Origin: Amycolatopsis jejuensis
Lineage (GTDB): Bacteria; Actinomycetota; Actinomycetes; Mycobacteriales; Pseudonocardiaceae
NCBI RefSeq assembly: GCF_000717335.1
Contig: NZ_JNYZ01000035.1
Span: forward strand, 27,474 to 91,473
DNA length: 64,000 nt
Direction: 5' to 3'
In this document: piece after piece, positions 41,467 through 50,798 of the stretch
How the letters are laid out: every line of letters begins with the position of its first letter
Position numbering within the stretch: position 1 is the first letter of the stretch
Program-made: the position numbers and the translations under genes
The notes under the pieces: generated by a model
Seen by the model: the letters and a program-made list of their open reading frames with translations, nothing else
Told to the model about the DNA's origin: nothing
The model's database searches: none

Positions 41467-42581
41467 GCCGACACCTTTCTCTCGTCGATTGCGGTGGACG
41501 GTATCGCCGCGCGGCGCTCGTCCGGTCGTCCCGCGTTTCGGTGCGCGGCACGCAGTTCGAGAAGCCCGCCCAGATGGTCCCGATGGGTTCCGGAATCGCC
41601 GAACAGGACCTGGTTCGCCTTTGCCCGCAGCAAATGCAGTGATACCTCGCGGTCCTCGCCGAAATCGCCGCCGGACTGCAAGGCTGAATCCGCAATGGCC
41701 GCATACGCGTCGTTGGCCACGATCTGGGCGACGTCCACCGCCGCCGCCGCGTCCGGCGACCGGTCGGCCACCGCCAGCGCGGCCCGATACGTTGCCGCAG
41801 CAGCGGATTCGGCGGCGACGTGCAACCCGGCCACCTCGCGCGGGACGGAGTTTTCCGACCCCGCGGACAATTCCACCAGGCGCGCCGCTCCGGCCGCACT
41901 CTCGGCGCACTGGAGTACCTTCGCCACGAGGAGCTGTTCCGCGACGACCTCCGGCCCGAGCACCGCCGAATCCGGCACGTACACCCCGTCGAACCGCACG
42001 TCGTACCACCGGCGGGTGCGATCGAGCCCGGTGCTCGCGGTGCACGTGAGCCCACGCGTACCGGCCGGGACGAGCAGCTGCACCAACCCGCTTTCCGCCC
42101 GGGCGGTCACCAGGATCAGGTCGGCCGCCTCGGCATCCTGGACGAGCGTCTTCACTCCGTCGAGCACCCAGCCGTCCCCGGCGGGCTCCGCGGTGACCGA
42201 GAACGCCGACGGGTCCCAGCGGTTTCCCGGCTCCGCGATCGCCCAGGTCGCCACCAGCACCCCGGACGCGATATCGGGCAGGTACCGCCGTTTCTGCTCC
42301 TCCGTGCCGCCCCGCTCGATCGCCAGCGCCACGACACTCGTCGGCAGGAACGGCCCCGGCTGCACGGCGCGGCCGAACTCCCCGGCGACCACCACCAGGT
42401 CGACCAGCGGCCGCCGGGTCAGGCAAAACCCGCCGTAGCGTTCGGAAACGAGCACGCCGTACCAGCCGAGCGTGGCCCCGCGGCGCCACGCGGCCCGATC
42501 GAATCCGGCCGAGCCTTCGGCCAGTAACGCGCGGGTCGCCTCGCTCAGCTGGTGCTGGTCGGCGTCGAGTTCGAAGTACAC
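41457..42581 (-). CDS. Acyl-CoA dehydrogenase-family protein
   Basis: 374 aa. The ACAD fold is recognisable: YGVLVSERYGGFCL, EEQKRRYLPDIASG, ATWAIAEPGNRWD (middle domain), a beta-barrel with DGWVLDGVKTLV, and a C-terminal helical bundle. The usual EGT/YEG catalytic-Glu stretch is not visible, so it could be the non-catalytic partner of a heteromeric FadE or have a different base. It overlaps the hydrolase gene by about 10 bp and ends a four-gene run starting at the P450. The acyl-CoA substrate is unknown. Confidence 0.8.
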   Translation of the reverse strand: MYFELDADQHQLSEATRALLAEGSAGFDRAAWRRGATLGWYGVLVSERYGGFCLTRRPLVDLVVVAGEFGRAVQPGPFLPTSVVALAIERGGTEEQKRRYLPDIASGVLVATWAIAEPGNRWDPSAFSVTAEPAGDGWVLDGVKTLVQDAEAADLILVTARAESGLVQLLVPAGTRGLTCTASTGLDRTRRWYDVRFDGVYVPDSAVLGPEVVAEQLLVAKVLQCAESAAGAARLVELSAGSENSVPREVAGLHVAAESAAAATYRAALAVADRSPDAAAAVDVAQIVANDAYAAIADSALQSGGDFGEDREVSLHLLRAKANQVLFGDSGTHRDHLGGLLELRAAHRNAGRPDERRAAIPSTAIDERKVSAWR

Positions 42582-42584
42582 GGC

Positions 42585-43148
42585 TCAGCCCTCCGTGGCG
42601 TGCTTGCGGATGAAACTGCGGATCAGGGATTCGTCCTGGGCAACGAGAACCGGCATTTCGACCGGCGGAAGGTCCGTCACCAGCAATGACTGCGCACACC
42701 GGACGATCCGGGCGACATACCGCTCGACCGGAGTGGCCAGCAGCTCGTCCCGGAACGCCGGATCGGTCGCCACCCGATGCCCGAACGGCCCGGCGGCGGG
42801 GTTCTCTTCGAGCCCGGCACCCGGACGGGCCGCGTCCACCACCGCCCGCATCCCGGACGCCCGCGCGACCCGCATGGTCTCCTCGAACAACGCCGCAACC
42901 GGTTCCCACCGGGGACCCGGCGGGCGGATGAACACCGCTGCGACCACCCGGTCCCGCGCGTCCACGGCAAACCGCATTGCGAGCGTCGCGCACCAGGATT
43001 CGCCGAGCACAATGCACCGCTTCACCCCAGCCTCGTCGAGCACGGCCTCCGGATCGGAAAGCCACGGCTCGACGGTGTGTACGGCAAACTCGTCAGCCAG
43101 TGCCCTGGGGCCGGGCGCGAACACCAGCACCGGGCAGGACGCCGTCAT
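42585..43148 (-). CDS. Short alpha/beta-hydrolase-like protein
   Basis: 187 aa. The nucleophile-elbow-like IVLGESWCATLAMRF (Ser about 51) and the following strand VVAAVFIRPPG suggest a compact alpha/beta-hydrolase, but the N-terminal HG oxyanion motif is missing and it is much shorter than normal. A possible acid/His region is in MPVLVAQDESLIRSF. Its ATG overlaps the P450 stop (ATGA) and it lies directly before the ACAD gene, so it is co-expressed. It may be a reduced hydrolase or an accessory protein; function unassigned. Confidence 0.6.
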   Translation of the reverse strand: MTASCPVLVFAPGPRALADEFAVHTVEPWLSDPEAVLDEAGVKRCIVLGESWCATLAMRFAVDARDRVVAAVFIRPPGPRWEPVAALFEETMRVARASGMRAVVDAARPGAGLEENPAAGPFGHRVATDPAFRDELLATPVERYVARIVRCAQSLLVTDLPPVEMPVLVAQDESLIRSFIRKHATEG

Positions 43149-44404
43149 GCGAGCCGCACCGGGAGCGCACGGGCCATGAGCACGTCGATCCGCCCAGGGA
43201 TCCGTTCCACCGGACCAGCCAGCGCAAGCCGCGGCAGCTGTGGAATCAACGCGCCGAACATCGCCCGCAGCTCCGCTTTCGCCAGGTTCACCCCGAGGCA
43301 GAAGTGCTCGCCGCGGCCGAATCCCACATGCGGGTTGGGATTCCGCGTGACGTCGAACGTGTACGGATCGGTGAACACGGTCTCGTCGCGGTTGGCCGAC
43401 GGGTAGAACAGCGCGACCGTCTCCCCCGGCCGGATCTCGCGGCCGTGCAGCGCGAACCTCTCCCGGCAGGTACGCGCGAAATGCCCGAAGACCGACGTCC
43501 AGCGCACGATTTCCTCCACCGCGGACGGCAGCAACCCGGGATCGTCCACGAGCAGCTGCAGCTGATCGGGGTGCTGCAGCACGGCTTCGAGTCCGAACGC
43601 CGTGGTCGACCGCGTCGTCTCGTTGCCCGCGCTGATCAGGAACAGCAGGTACTCCAGCAGTTCCCGATCGGTGAGCTGCACACCGTCGACGGTGCGGTGC
43701 ACCAGTGAGCTGAGCAGGTCCTCGCGCGGGGTGCGCCGCCGGTCGGCGATCAGGGCGAGGAAGTAGTCGTCGAACTCCCGCAGGTTGACCCGGTGGATCT
43801 CGGCCGGGGTCAGCCCGGGAATCGGGTAGTGCCCCGGATCGACCCGCGCGCCGATCCAGCGCAGCACCCGCGGCCAGTCCTCCTCCGGTACCCCGGCGAT
43901 CGAGCAGATCGCGAACAGCGGCAACCGATCGGCGAAGGCCCGCACGAAGTCGACCGGCCCGTCGGCGTCGGTGAGGACGCGAAGCAAGTCTTCCGCGTAA
44001 TGCTCGGACAGCCGCCGGAAAACCTCCTCGTGCTTGGCCACCGCTCGCGGGGTGAACTGCAGCGACGCGATCCGGCGGTTGGCACGGTGCGCGGGCGGAT
44101 CCATGGCCAGCATGTTCGACGGCGCGTCGAACGGACATCCGGTCCGTGCCGCGCGCCGGTCGTTCTCGCGGTCGACGGTGTCGAGGTCCGCGATCCGCAG
44201 CCGCTGAGTGTTGGAAAAGATCTCCGGCCGCTGCGAGATCGCGACGATGTCGGCGTGCCGGGTGATCGCCCAGAACGGTTCGAAACCCGGCCGGTGGTAC
44301 CAGAATGCCGGTGCCTCGCGACGCAGCCGGTCGAACGCGGCCCACGGATGGCCGTCGCGGGTGTAGCGGCCGGCAGTGGTCAGATCCGGTGCGGGACAGG
44401 TCAT
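43145..44404 (-). CDS. Cytochrome P450
   Basis: 419 aa soluble bacterial P450. The I-helix oxygen-activation motif is ISAGNETTRS (about 252), the ExxR region is AVEEIVRW, and the haem loop is FGRGEHFCLGVNLAKAELR, with the Cys ligand at about 365. The middle contains the N-terminal PPAHRANRRIASLQFTPRAV typical of CYP families acting on terpenoids or steroids. It needs a ferredoxin and a reductase; the reductase gene is divergent at 44526. It is the first gene of the minus-strand run with hydrolases and an acyl-CoA dehydrogenase. Confidence 0.93.
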   Translation of the reverse strand: MTCPAPDLTTAGRYTRDGHPWAAFDRLRREAPAFWYHRPGFEPFWAITRHADIVAISQRPEIFSNTQRLRIADLDTVDRENDRRAARTGCPFDAPSNMLAMDPPAHRANRRIASLQFTPRAVAKHEEVFRRLSEHYAEDLLRVLTDADGPVDFVRAFADRLPLFAICSIAGVPEEDWPRVLRWIGARVDPGHYPIPGLTPAEIHRVNLREFDDYFLALIADRRRTPREDLLSSLVHRTVDGVQLTDRELLEYLLFLISAGNETTRSTTAFGLEAVLQHPDQLQLLVDDPGLLPSAVEEIVRWTSVFGHFARTCRERFALHGREIRPGETVALFYPSANRDETVFTDPYTFDVTRNPNPHVGFGRGEHFCLGVNLAKAELRAMFGALIPQLPRLALAGPVERIPGRIDVLMARALPVRLA

Positions 44405-44525
44405 CGCACCTCCCCTCGGTTCACCGTCCAGCGAACACCGCCCGCCAGTGGATCTTCAACACCGGCGTTCAGCCAGGCGGTACACCGTCCTCGACCAGCC
44501 GGGCGGCAACGCGCACGCTCGGGCG

Positions 44526-45761
44526 ATGAGCACCCCTACGTACGCGATCGTCGGTGCCAACCTCGCGGGCGGACGCGCCGCGCTCACCCTCCGGGACGAG
44601 GGATTCGACGGGAGGATCGTGCTCATCGGAGCCGAACCGCACCCCCCGTACGAACGGCCGCCGCTGTCCAAGGACCTGCTGAAAGGCCATCGCGAGGCCG
44701 AATCGACGTATCTGCACACCGAGGACTACTACGCCGCCGTCGACATCGAACTCCGGCTCGGCACGCGGGTCGAGCGGATCGCGCCGCGCTGGAGCGGTCT
44801 CGAACTCTCCGACGGCACCACCGTCACGGCCGACCACGTCCTGCTCACCACCGGCGCCCGCGTGCGCCGCCTCGACGTACTCGGCGCCGACCTCGACGGC
44901 GTGCACTACCTGCGCACGCTCGACGACGCCCTCGCCATCCGCGAACAGCTCAGCGCCGCAACGAACCTCACTGTCGTGGGCGCGGGGTTCATCGGCGCCG
45001 AGGTGGCCGCGTCCGCATGGGAGGTGTGCAGTTCGGTCACTCTGCTCGAAGCGGGCGACCTGCCGCTGGGCCGGGCGGTGAGCGCGGAGGTCGGCCGCTT
45101 CTACGCCGACATCCACCGCGATCGCGGCGTCGACCTGCGCATCGGCACCGGGGTCGCGGAAATCCAGGGCGAGCACGGCCGGGTGCGCCGGGTCGTCACC
45201 ACCACCGGCGACGTAATCGAAACCGACCTGGTGCTGATCGGCGTCGGCACCACCGCAGCCACGGAACTCGCCGACGAGGCGGGAATCGCTACCGACAACG
45301 GAATCCTGGTCGACGAGTTCTGCCGGACGTCGATCCCGAACGTGTCGGCCGCCGGTGATGTTGCGCGGCACCCGAACCGGTACGCGGGCGGGCACGTCCG
45401 GCTCGAACACTGGCAGACCGCGCAGAACCAGGCGATGGCCGCGGCACGGGCGATGCTGGGCCGCGGCGAGCCGTACCACGAGGTCCCGTGGTTCTGGTCC
45501 GACCAGTACGACCTCAACCTCCAATACGCCGGGCATCCCGCCGCAACCGATCGCACGGTCCGCCGCGGTGATCCGGACGACCTGTCGTTCAGCATCCTTT
45601 CCTTGCGGGACAACAAGATCACCGGGGTCCTCGCGGTCAACCGGCCCCGCGATGTCCGGGCGGCGATGAAGCTGATCGAGTCCGGCACCCCGGTGGACCC
45701 GGACGTGCTCGCCGACGCGGCGACCGACCTGCGCAAGCTGAGCACGATCGGAGGACGGTAA
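44526..45761 (+). CDS. FAD-dependent ferredoxin reductase
   Basis: 411 aa. The FAD site is YAIVGANLAGGRAALTLRDE, then PPYERPPLSKDLLKG, the NADH site VVGAGFIGAEVAAS, and VSAAGDVARHPN, as in BphA4/ThcD-type reductases. It transfers electrons from NAD(P)H to a ferredoxin. It is the first gene of a plus-strand operon with the diol dehydrogenase and dioxygenase subunits. It is also divergent from the P450, so it could serve either oxygenase. The diol dehydrogenase ATG overlaps its stop (TAATG). Confidence 0.92.
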   Translation: MSTPTYAIVGANLAGGRAALTLRDEGFDGRIVLIGAEPHPPYERPPLSKDLLKGHREAESTYLHTEDYYAAVDIELRLGTRVERIAPRWSGLELSDGTTVTADHVLLTTGARVRRLDVLGADLDGVHYLRTLDDALAIREQLSAATNLTVVGAGFIGAEVAASAWEVCSSVTLLEAGDLPLGRAVSAEVGRFYADIHRDRGVDLRIGTGVAEIQGEHGRVRRVVTTTGDVIETDLVLIGVGTTAATELADEAGIATDNGILVDEFCRTSIPNVSAAGDVARHPNRYAGGHVRLEHWQTAQNQAMAAARAMLGRGEPYHEVPWFWSDQYDLNLQYAGHPAATDRTVRRGDPDDLSFSILSLRDNKITGVLAVNRPRDVRAAMKLIESGTPVDPDVLADAATDLRKLSTIGGR

Positions 45762-46552
45762 TGCTGACCGGAAATGTCACGCTGCTGACCGGCGGTGGAT
45801 CCGGCCTCGGCCGCGCCCTCGTCGAACGCTTCCTCCGCGAAGGCGCCCGCGTCGGCGTACTGGAACATTCACCCGAGAAAGCCGCCCGGCTGGAAACCGA
45901 TTTCGGGGACGCCGTCGCGGTCACGGTCGGCGATGTCAGCTCCGCGGCCGACAACGTTTCCGCCGTTTCCCGCACCCGCAAGGCCTTCGGCAAGCTGGAC
46001 ACGTTCATCGGCAACGCCGGGCTGTGGGACTTCGGCAAGGCCCTGCTCGACCTCCCGGCGGAGGCCTGGCCCGCTGCCTTCGACCAGCTGTTCCGCGTGA
46101 ACGTCCAAGGTTACCTGCTCGGCGCGCGAGCGAGCGTGGAAGCGTTGCGGGAAACCGGCGGAAGCATGATCTTCACACTGTCGAACGCGGCTTTCCACCC
46201 CGGTGGCGGCGGACCGCTGTACGTCGCCGCGAAACACGCAATCCGTGGCCTGATCACGCAATTGGCCTGGGAACTGGAAAACGTGGTCCGCGTGAACGGC
46301 GTCGCGCCCGGGGCGATGTCGACGGAATTGAGCGGTTTACCCGCCCTCGACCAGGACGGCGTCACCCTGCGCGGCACCATCGAATCCATCGGCGGCGAGG
46401 ACGCCTTCGCGACAATGATCGGACGGCCCCGGCTGCCCCGCCCGGAGGATTACGTCGGCGCATACGTCCTGCTTGCCTCCGACCAATCCCGCACCACCAC
46501 CGGCACCGTGTTCGAAACACACGGAATGCTGGGCGCACCCGCCAAGAGCTAG
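45761..46552 (+). CDS. cis-dihydrodiol dehydrogenase-like SDR
   Basis: 263 aa. The SDR cofactor loop is LTGGGSGLGRALVERF, then GNAG (about 87), the catalytic Ser in FTLSNAAFHPGGGGPLY and YVAAKHAI (Tyr/Lys about 155-159). The segment SNAAFHPGGGGPLYVAAKHA closely follows BphB/TodD-type cis-dihydrodiol dehydrogenases. It oxidises the arene cis-dihydrodiol made by the dioxygenase to a catechol with NAD+. It lies directly between the ferredoxin reductase and the dioxygenase alpha subunit. Confidence 0.9.
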   Translation: MLTGNVTLLTGGGSGLGRALVERFLREGARVGVLEHSPEKAARLETDFGDAVAVTVGDVSSAADNVSAVSRTRKAFGKLDTFIGNAGLWDFGKALLDLPAEAWPAAFDQLFRVNVQGYLLGARASVEALRETGGSMIFTLSNAAFHPGGGGPLYVAAKHAIRGLITQLAWELENVVRVNGVAPGAMSTELSGLPALDQDGVTLRGTIESIGGEDAFATMIGRPRLPRPEDYVGAYVLLASDQSRTTTGTVFETHGMLGAPAKS

Positions 46553-46630
46553 CCCGTTCTGCCTCCCGGAACACCACGCTGTCCCGGTACCGCCTCAGGT
46601 GGCACTTTGGGGCGGGACAAGGAGGAAACA

Positions 46631-47977
46631 ATGTCTGCAGACAGCACCGTCGACCAGCTCGACGACTTCGTTTCCCTCGAACGCGGGGAAATCGACCGGC
46701 GGATCTTCGCCGACGAGGAACTCTTCGAACGGGAGCTCGACCTGATCTTCGGCCGGGCGTGGAACTTCCTGTGCCACGAAAGCCAGATCCCGAAAGCCGG
46801 GGACTTCTTCGAAACCCCCATCGGCCGTGACAACGTGCTCACCGTCCGCCAGCGCGACGGCGGGATCAAAGCACTCCTGAACACCTGCGCCCACCGCGGG
46901 AATGCCGTGTGCCGCGCCGAAGAAGGCAACACCAAGGCCTTCATGTGCACCTACCACGGCTGGACCTACGACCTCGCCGGCAATCTCGTCGGCGTGCCGA
47001 ACATCGACTCGTACTACAAGGGCGAGCTCGACAAGTCGAAGCACGGCATGCGCAAGGTCGCCCAGCTCGACAGCTACCACGGTTTCGTGTTCGCCACGAT
47101 GGACCCGACCGCCCCGCCGCTCACCGAATTCCTCGGCGCGGCCGGCCGGATGAGCATCGACCTGATCGCCGCGCGCAACGTCGAGGTGCTGCCCGGCATC
47201 CAGAAGTTCGTGATCGACTGCAACTGGAAGTTCGCCGTCGACAACACTTTCGACTTCTACCACGCGCAGATCACCCACATGTCGGCGATGAGCATCATCT
47301 CCGGTACCCAGGACGGCGCGAGCGACAGCGGCGGCGCCACCGACAGCGCGGGACAGGACCTCAACGTCCCCGCCGCCGGGTCTTCCGGGCTCGAAGAAAT
47401 CGCAGTGATCGCCGAATACGGGCACGCCATCGCCGGTCCCACGGCGTCGGCCATCGCGTCGCCGTTCGTGGACGAATCGTGGCGCGAGAGGCCGGAGGTG
47501 CAGGAACTGCTCGGCCCGGTCGGCGTCCGCGTCGGCGGGCATCCCAACATCTTCCCCAACGCGTGGATTTCCACCAGCGGACCGCAGGTTTCGCTGCGGA
47601 TCCCGATCAGCCCGAACAAGACCGAGGTGTGGTGGTTCACCTTCGCCGACAAGGACGCCACCCCCGAGCAGCGCGCGAAGAGCCTGTGGTTCACCAACCA
47701 CGGCTTCGGCCCGGCCGGCCTCTTCGAACAGGAGGACGGCGAGAACTGGGCACAGTCGACCCTGCAGGTGCACGGCCCGGGCAGCCAGCAGGTACCGCAA
47801 CTGCTCTCGATGGACCTCGCCCGCGGCAAGGTGATCAAGGAACACGACCTCGCCCGGATCGAAGGCACGTCCAACGAGCACGCGCAGCTGTGGCTGTACC
47901 ACTCGTGGGTGCAGTGGATGAAGGGGCTCGGCTGGGCGGCACTGCGGGAGGCCACCACGCCTCCGGACGTTCTCTGA
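46631..47977 (+). CDS. Aromatic ring-hydroxylating dioxygenase, alpha subunit
   Basis: 448 aa. The Rieske domain has CAHRGNAVC and CTYHGWTYDLAGNLVG (CxH...CxxH, about 84-107). The catalytic domain has the mononuclear iron motif DNTFDFYHAQITHMS (two His, about 207-213), with a later Asp. The typical C-terminal region is IKEHDLARIEGTSNEHAQLWLYHSW. It inserts both atoms of O2 into an aromatic ring, giving a cis-dihydrodiol. The start has GGAGGAAAC. It works with the beta subunit 27 bp downstream, the ferredoxin at 38711 and the reductase at 44526. The ring substrate is not predictable. Confidence 0.95.
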   Translation: MSADSTVDQLDDFVSLERGEIDRRIFADEELFERELDLIFGRAWNFLCHESQIPKAGDFFETPIGRDNVLTVRQRDGGIKALLNTCAHRGNAVCRAEEGNTKAFMCTYHGWTYDLAGNLVGVPNIDSYYKGELDKSKHGMRKVAQLDSYHGFVFATMDPTAPPLTEFLGAAGRMSIDLIAARNVEVLPGIQKFVIDCNWKFAVDNTFDFYHAQITHMSAMSIISGTQDGASDSGGATDSAGQDLNVPAAGSSGLEEIAVIAEYGHAIAGPTASAIASPFVDESWRERPEVQELLGPVGVRVGGHPNIFPNAWISTSGPQVSLRIPISPNKTEVWWFTFADKDATPEQRAKSLWFTNHGFGPAGLFEQEDGENWAQSTLQVHGPGSQQVPQLLSMDLARGKVIKEHDLARIEGTSNEHAQLWLYHSWVQWMKGLGWAALREATTPPDVL

Positions 47978-48004
47978 ACCGACTGACGACGAGGTGGACA
48001 TCCG

Positions 48005-48535
48005 ATGACCATGACCGATCCCGGCCAGCTCACCGCGCTGCTGCTGCAGCGCCAGGTCGAGCAGTTCTACTACGACGAGGCCGCGCTGCTGGACTCCTAC
48101 CGGCTCACCGAATGGGTCGACCTGTTCAGCGAGGACACGCATTACTTCATGCCGATCCGGCGCACCCGGCTGCGCCGCGAGCTCGGCAAGGAGTTCACGA
48201 AACCCGGTGAAGCCGCGTATTACGACGACGACAAGAGCACGCTTCGCCTGCGGCAGGTCAAGTTCGACACCGGCACCGCGTGGGCGGAGGACCCGCCGTC
48301 GCGCACCCGGCACCTGATCAGCAACATCCGGATCACCGCGGACCGCGGCGACGAGCTGGACGTCGAATCGTACTTCCACCTCTACCGCACGCGGCTGAAG
48401 TCCGAAGTGGACACCTGGGTCGGGCGGCGGCTGGACGTGCTGCGCCGGCACGAGGGCTCGTTCCTCATCGCCCGCAGGCACATCCTGCTCGACCAGACCG
48501 TGCTGCTGGCGCGCAACCTGAGCACGTTGTTCTGA
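48005..48535 (+). CDS. Aromatic ring-hydroxylating dioxygenase, beta subunit
   Basis: 176 aa NTF2-like small subunit: QVEQFYYDEAALLDSYRLTEWVDLFSEDTHYFMPIRRTR at the N-terminus, then SRTRHLISNIRI and the C-terminal RRHILLDQTVLLARNLSTLF. It stabilises the alpha3-beta3 hexamer. GAGGTGG lies upstream of ATG 48005; an ATG at 48011 is an alternative. It is the last gene of the operon, followed by a strong hairpin. Confidence 0.93.
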   Translation: MTMTDPGQLTALLLQRQVEQFYYDEAALLDSYRLTEWVDLFSEDTHYFMPIRRTRLRRELGKEFTKPGEAAYYDDDKSTLRLRQVKFDTGTAWAEDPPSRTRHLISNIRITADRGDELDVESYFHLYRTRLKSEVDTWVGRRLDVLRRHEGSFLIARRHILLDQTVLLARNLSTLF

Positions 48536-48550
48536 CTCTGCAGACACGAA

Positions 48551-48582
48551 GAAACCGGGTCAGCCACGGCTGACCCGGTTTC
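48551..48582. terminator. Terminator between convergent dioxygenase genes
   Basis: GAAACCGGGTCAGCC and GGCTGACCCGGTTTC form a perfect 15-bp stem with a tiny loop. It lies between the plus-strand beta subunit (ends 48535) and the minus-strand extradiol dioxygenase (ends 48590), so it can act in both directions. Confidence 0.8.
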
Positions 48583-48589
48583 CCGGTGC

Positions 48590-49510
48590 TCAGCCGCGCA
48601 ACGCGTCGCCCGGCTCCAGCTGCGCCTGCGGGTCGGTGCCGTCGGGAAAACGGTGGCCCCACGTGCTGGCCTCGGCGTAGAAATCGGTGGTGTGCCGTTC
48701 GTCGTCGATGACCCGGCCGCCGAACCCGTACTCGATCGCCAGCCCGGACGGGCTGATGCAGTAGAACGACAGCATCCGGTCGTTCGTGTGCCTGCCGAGC
48801 GAGGCGGCCAGCGGAATCCCGGCGTCGTGCACGCGGTCGAGCGCCCGGCCGACGGCGTCGATGTCGTCCACCTCGAGCAGAATGTGCTGCACTCCCGAAG
48901 GAACGCCGGGCATGTTCCCGTAGGCCACCGAATGGTGCCGCGCATTCGGCGAGGTGAAGTACAACGTCATCGGACCGGCGCTGAACACGTCACTGAGCCG
49001 GAAGCCGAGCGTATTGAGGTAGAACTCCTCGGTTTTCTGCACGTCGCCGACCCACAGCACCACGTGGCCGAGACCCTGGCTGCCGGTCACGAACCGCGCG
49101 CCCTGCGCGGACACGAACGGCTCGCGCACCCGGGTGCCGCCGTAGAAGAACTCCAGCGGGTTGCCGTCCGGGTCCTCGGTGCGGAAGAGGTCGAGCACCC
49201 GGCGGCGCTTCGCGAGCTCCGGGTCGTGCTTCACCGGGAACCCGGCGGCGGTGAGCTGTTCCTGCAGTTCGGCGAACGCGTCGGACCCGTGCACTTCGAA
49301 GCCCAGCGCGGCCAGCCCGCCGTTGGTCCCCTGCTCGACGGCGAACCGCCAGCCCCAGTCGTCCACCCGGAAGTACAGTTCCGAGTCCGTCGTCATCCCG
49401 GCATTGACCTGCAGCCCGAGTACCGATTCCGCGAACGACTGCCAGGCGGGCAGATCCTCCGCGGTGATCACGGTGTATCCCAACGAACTCACGGGCTTTT
49501 TGGCATCCAT
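48590..49510 (-). CDS. Extradiol (2,3-)catechol dioxygenase, BphC-like
   Basis: 306 aa two-domain type I extradiol enzyme. The iron ligands are visible in the C-terminal half: GLGHVVLWV (His), SGVQHILLEV (His) and GLAIEYGFGG (Glu). The N-terminal half is the non-catalytic vicinal-oxygen-chelate copy. It opens a catechol ring next to the diol, giving the substrate for the C-C hydrolase at 40468. The ATG at 49510 follows AAGGAAG. It is transcribed alone, convergent with the dioxygenase operon and separated from it by the terminator. Confidence 0.93.
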   Translation of the reverse strand: MDAKKPVSSLGYTVITAEDLPAWQSFAESVLGLQVNAGMTTDSELYFRVDDWGWRFAVEQGTNGGLAALGFEVHGSDAFAELQEQLTAAGFPVKHDPELAKRRRVLDLFRTEDPDGNPLEFFYGGTRVREPFVSAQGARFVTGSQGLGHVVLWVGDVQKTEEFYLNTLGFRLSDVFSAGPMTLYFTSPNARHHSVAYGNMPGVPSGVQHILLEVDDIDAVGRALDRVHDAGIPLAASLGRHTNDRMLSFYCISPSGLAIEYGFGGRVIDDERHTTDFYAEASTWGHRFPDGTDPQAQLEPGDALRG

Positions 49511-49607
49511 GGTCTTCCTTCCCGGTCGCTGCCTGCCAGCTGAGGCTGTCCGCATGGTAGGCAGCGCCGGGGTGCCCAGGCCCGGATTCCGTTCCGATGC
49601 CCGGAAC

Positions 49608-50798
49608 TCAGCGGAAGGCGGCGTGCCCGGTGATCGCCTGGCCGAGCACGAGCGTGTGCATTTCCACCGTGCCCTCGTAGGTGAGCACCGATTCGAGGTT
49701 CGTCATGTGCCGGATCACCGGGTACTCCAGCGAAATCCCGTTCGCGCCGAGAATGGTGCGCGACGTACGGCAGATGTCCATCGCCTCGCGGACGTTGTTG
49801 AGCTTGCCGAGGCTCACCTGCTCCGGGCGCAGCGTACCGGCGTCCTTGCGGCGGCCGAGGTGGATCGCGAGCAGCAGCGCCTTGGTGTACTCCAGCGTCA
49901 TGTCGACGAGTTTCTGCTGGGTCAGCTGGAACGCGGCGATCGGCTTGCCGAACTGCGTGCGTTCCCCGGCATACGACAACGCCGCGTTGAGACACGACCG
50001 CGCCGCGCCGAGCGAACCCCACACGATGCCGAACCGCGCTTCGTTGAGACAGCTCAGCGGTCCCTTGAGCCCGGTGACCTCCGGGAGCACCGCGTCGGCA
50101 GGCAACCGCACGCCGTCCAGCACGAGTTCACTCGTGACCGACGCCCGCAGCGAAAGCTTGTGCTTGATCTCCGGCGCCGAGAAACCCGGGGCGTCCGTGG
50201 GTACCACGAAGCCGCGCACGCCCTCGTCGGTCTGCGCCCACACCACGGCCACGTCGGCGACGCTTCCGTTGGTGATCCACATCTTCCGGCCGTCGAGGAT
50301 CCAGTCGCCGCCATCGCGCCGCGCCCGCGTGCGCATGCTCGCCGGGTCGGATCCCGCGTCCGGTTCGGTCAGGCCGAAGCAGCCGATCGCCTCGCCCGCC
50401 GCCATCGACGGCAGCCAGCGCTGCTTGTGCTCCTCCGAACCCCACCGCCAGATCGCGAACATCGCGAGCGAGCCCTGCACCGACACCAGCGAGCGGATGC
50501 CCGAGTCGGACGCCTCCAGCTCCAGGCACGCGAGGCCGTACTGGGTGGCCGACATCCCGGCGCAGCCGTAGCCCTCCAGGTGCATGCCGAGCACCCCGAG
50601 CGAGCCGAGATCCTTGGCAAGGCCACGGACATCGGGCAGCTCGCCGCGTTCGTACCAGTCGCCGACGTACGGGTCGATCCGGTCGGCGCACATCCGGCGC
50701 ACCGCGGCCGCGATGTCCTTCTCGTCGTCGGTGAACAGGTCGGCGAGCCCGGCGGGGTCCCGCGGGTCCAGCGGCGGCAGGGACTTCGTGGTGGTCAT
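49608..50798 (-). CDS. Acyl-CoA dehydrogenase, glutaryl-CoA dehydrogenase-like
   Basis: 396 aa. ACAD signature: GCFGLTEPDAGSDPASMRTRA (about 138-158), DGRKMWITNGSVADV, FGKPIAAFQLTQQKLVDM, and the catalytic Glu in VLTYEGTVEMHTL (about 374). The latter and the N-terminal region match the glutaryl-CoA dehydrogenase branch, which oxidatively decarboxylates. The ATG at 50798 overlaps the CoA-transferase stop (ATGA). It probably processes the CoA ester made by the CoA-transferase upstream. Confidence 0.9.
   Translation of the reverse strand: MTTTKSLPPLDPRDPAGLADLFTDDEKDIAAAVRRMCADRIDPYVGDWYERGELPDVRGLAKDLGSLGVLGMHLEGYGCAGMSATQYGLACLELEASDSGIRSLVSVQGSLAMFAIWRWGSEEHKQRWLPSMAAGEAIGCFGLTEPDAGSDPASMRTRARRDGGDWILDGRKMWITNGSVADVAVVWAQTDEGVRGFVVPTDAPGFSAPEIKHKLSLRASVTSELVLDGVRLPADAVLPEVTGLKGPLSCLNEARFGIVWGSLGAARSCLNAALSYAGERTQFGKPIAAFQLTQQKLVDMTLEYTKALLLAIHLGRRKDAGTLRPEQVSLGKLNNVREAMDICRTSRTILGANGISLEYPVIRHMTNLESVLTYEGTVEMHTLVLGQAITGHAAFR

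Noticed and set aside
40468..43065. An 865-residue frame covering the C-C hydrolase and extending upstream
   Set aside because: The upstream part is the shadow of the acyl-CoA dehydrogenase and hydrolase-like genes. The real start with a ribosome site is at 41466.
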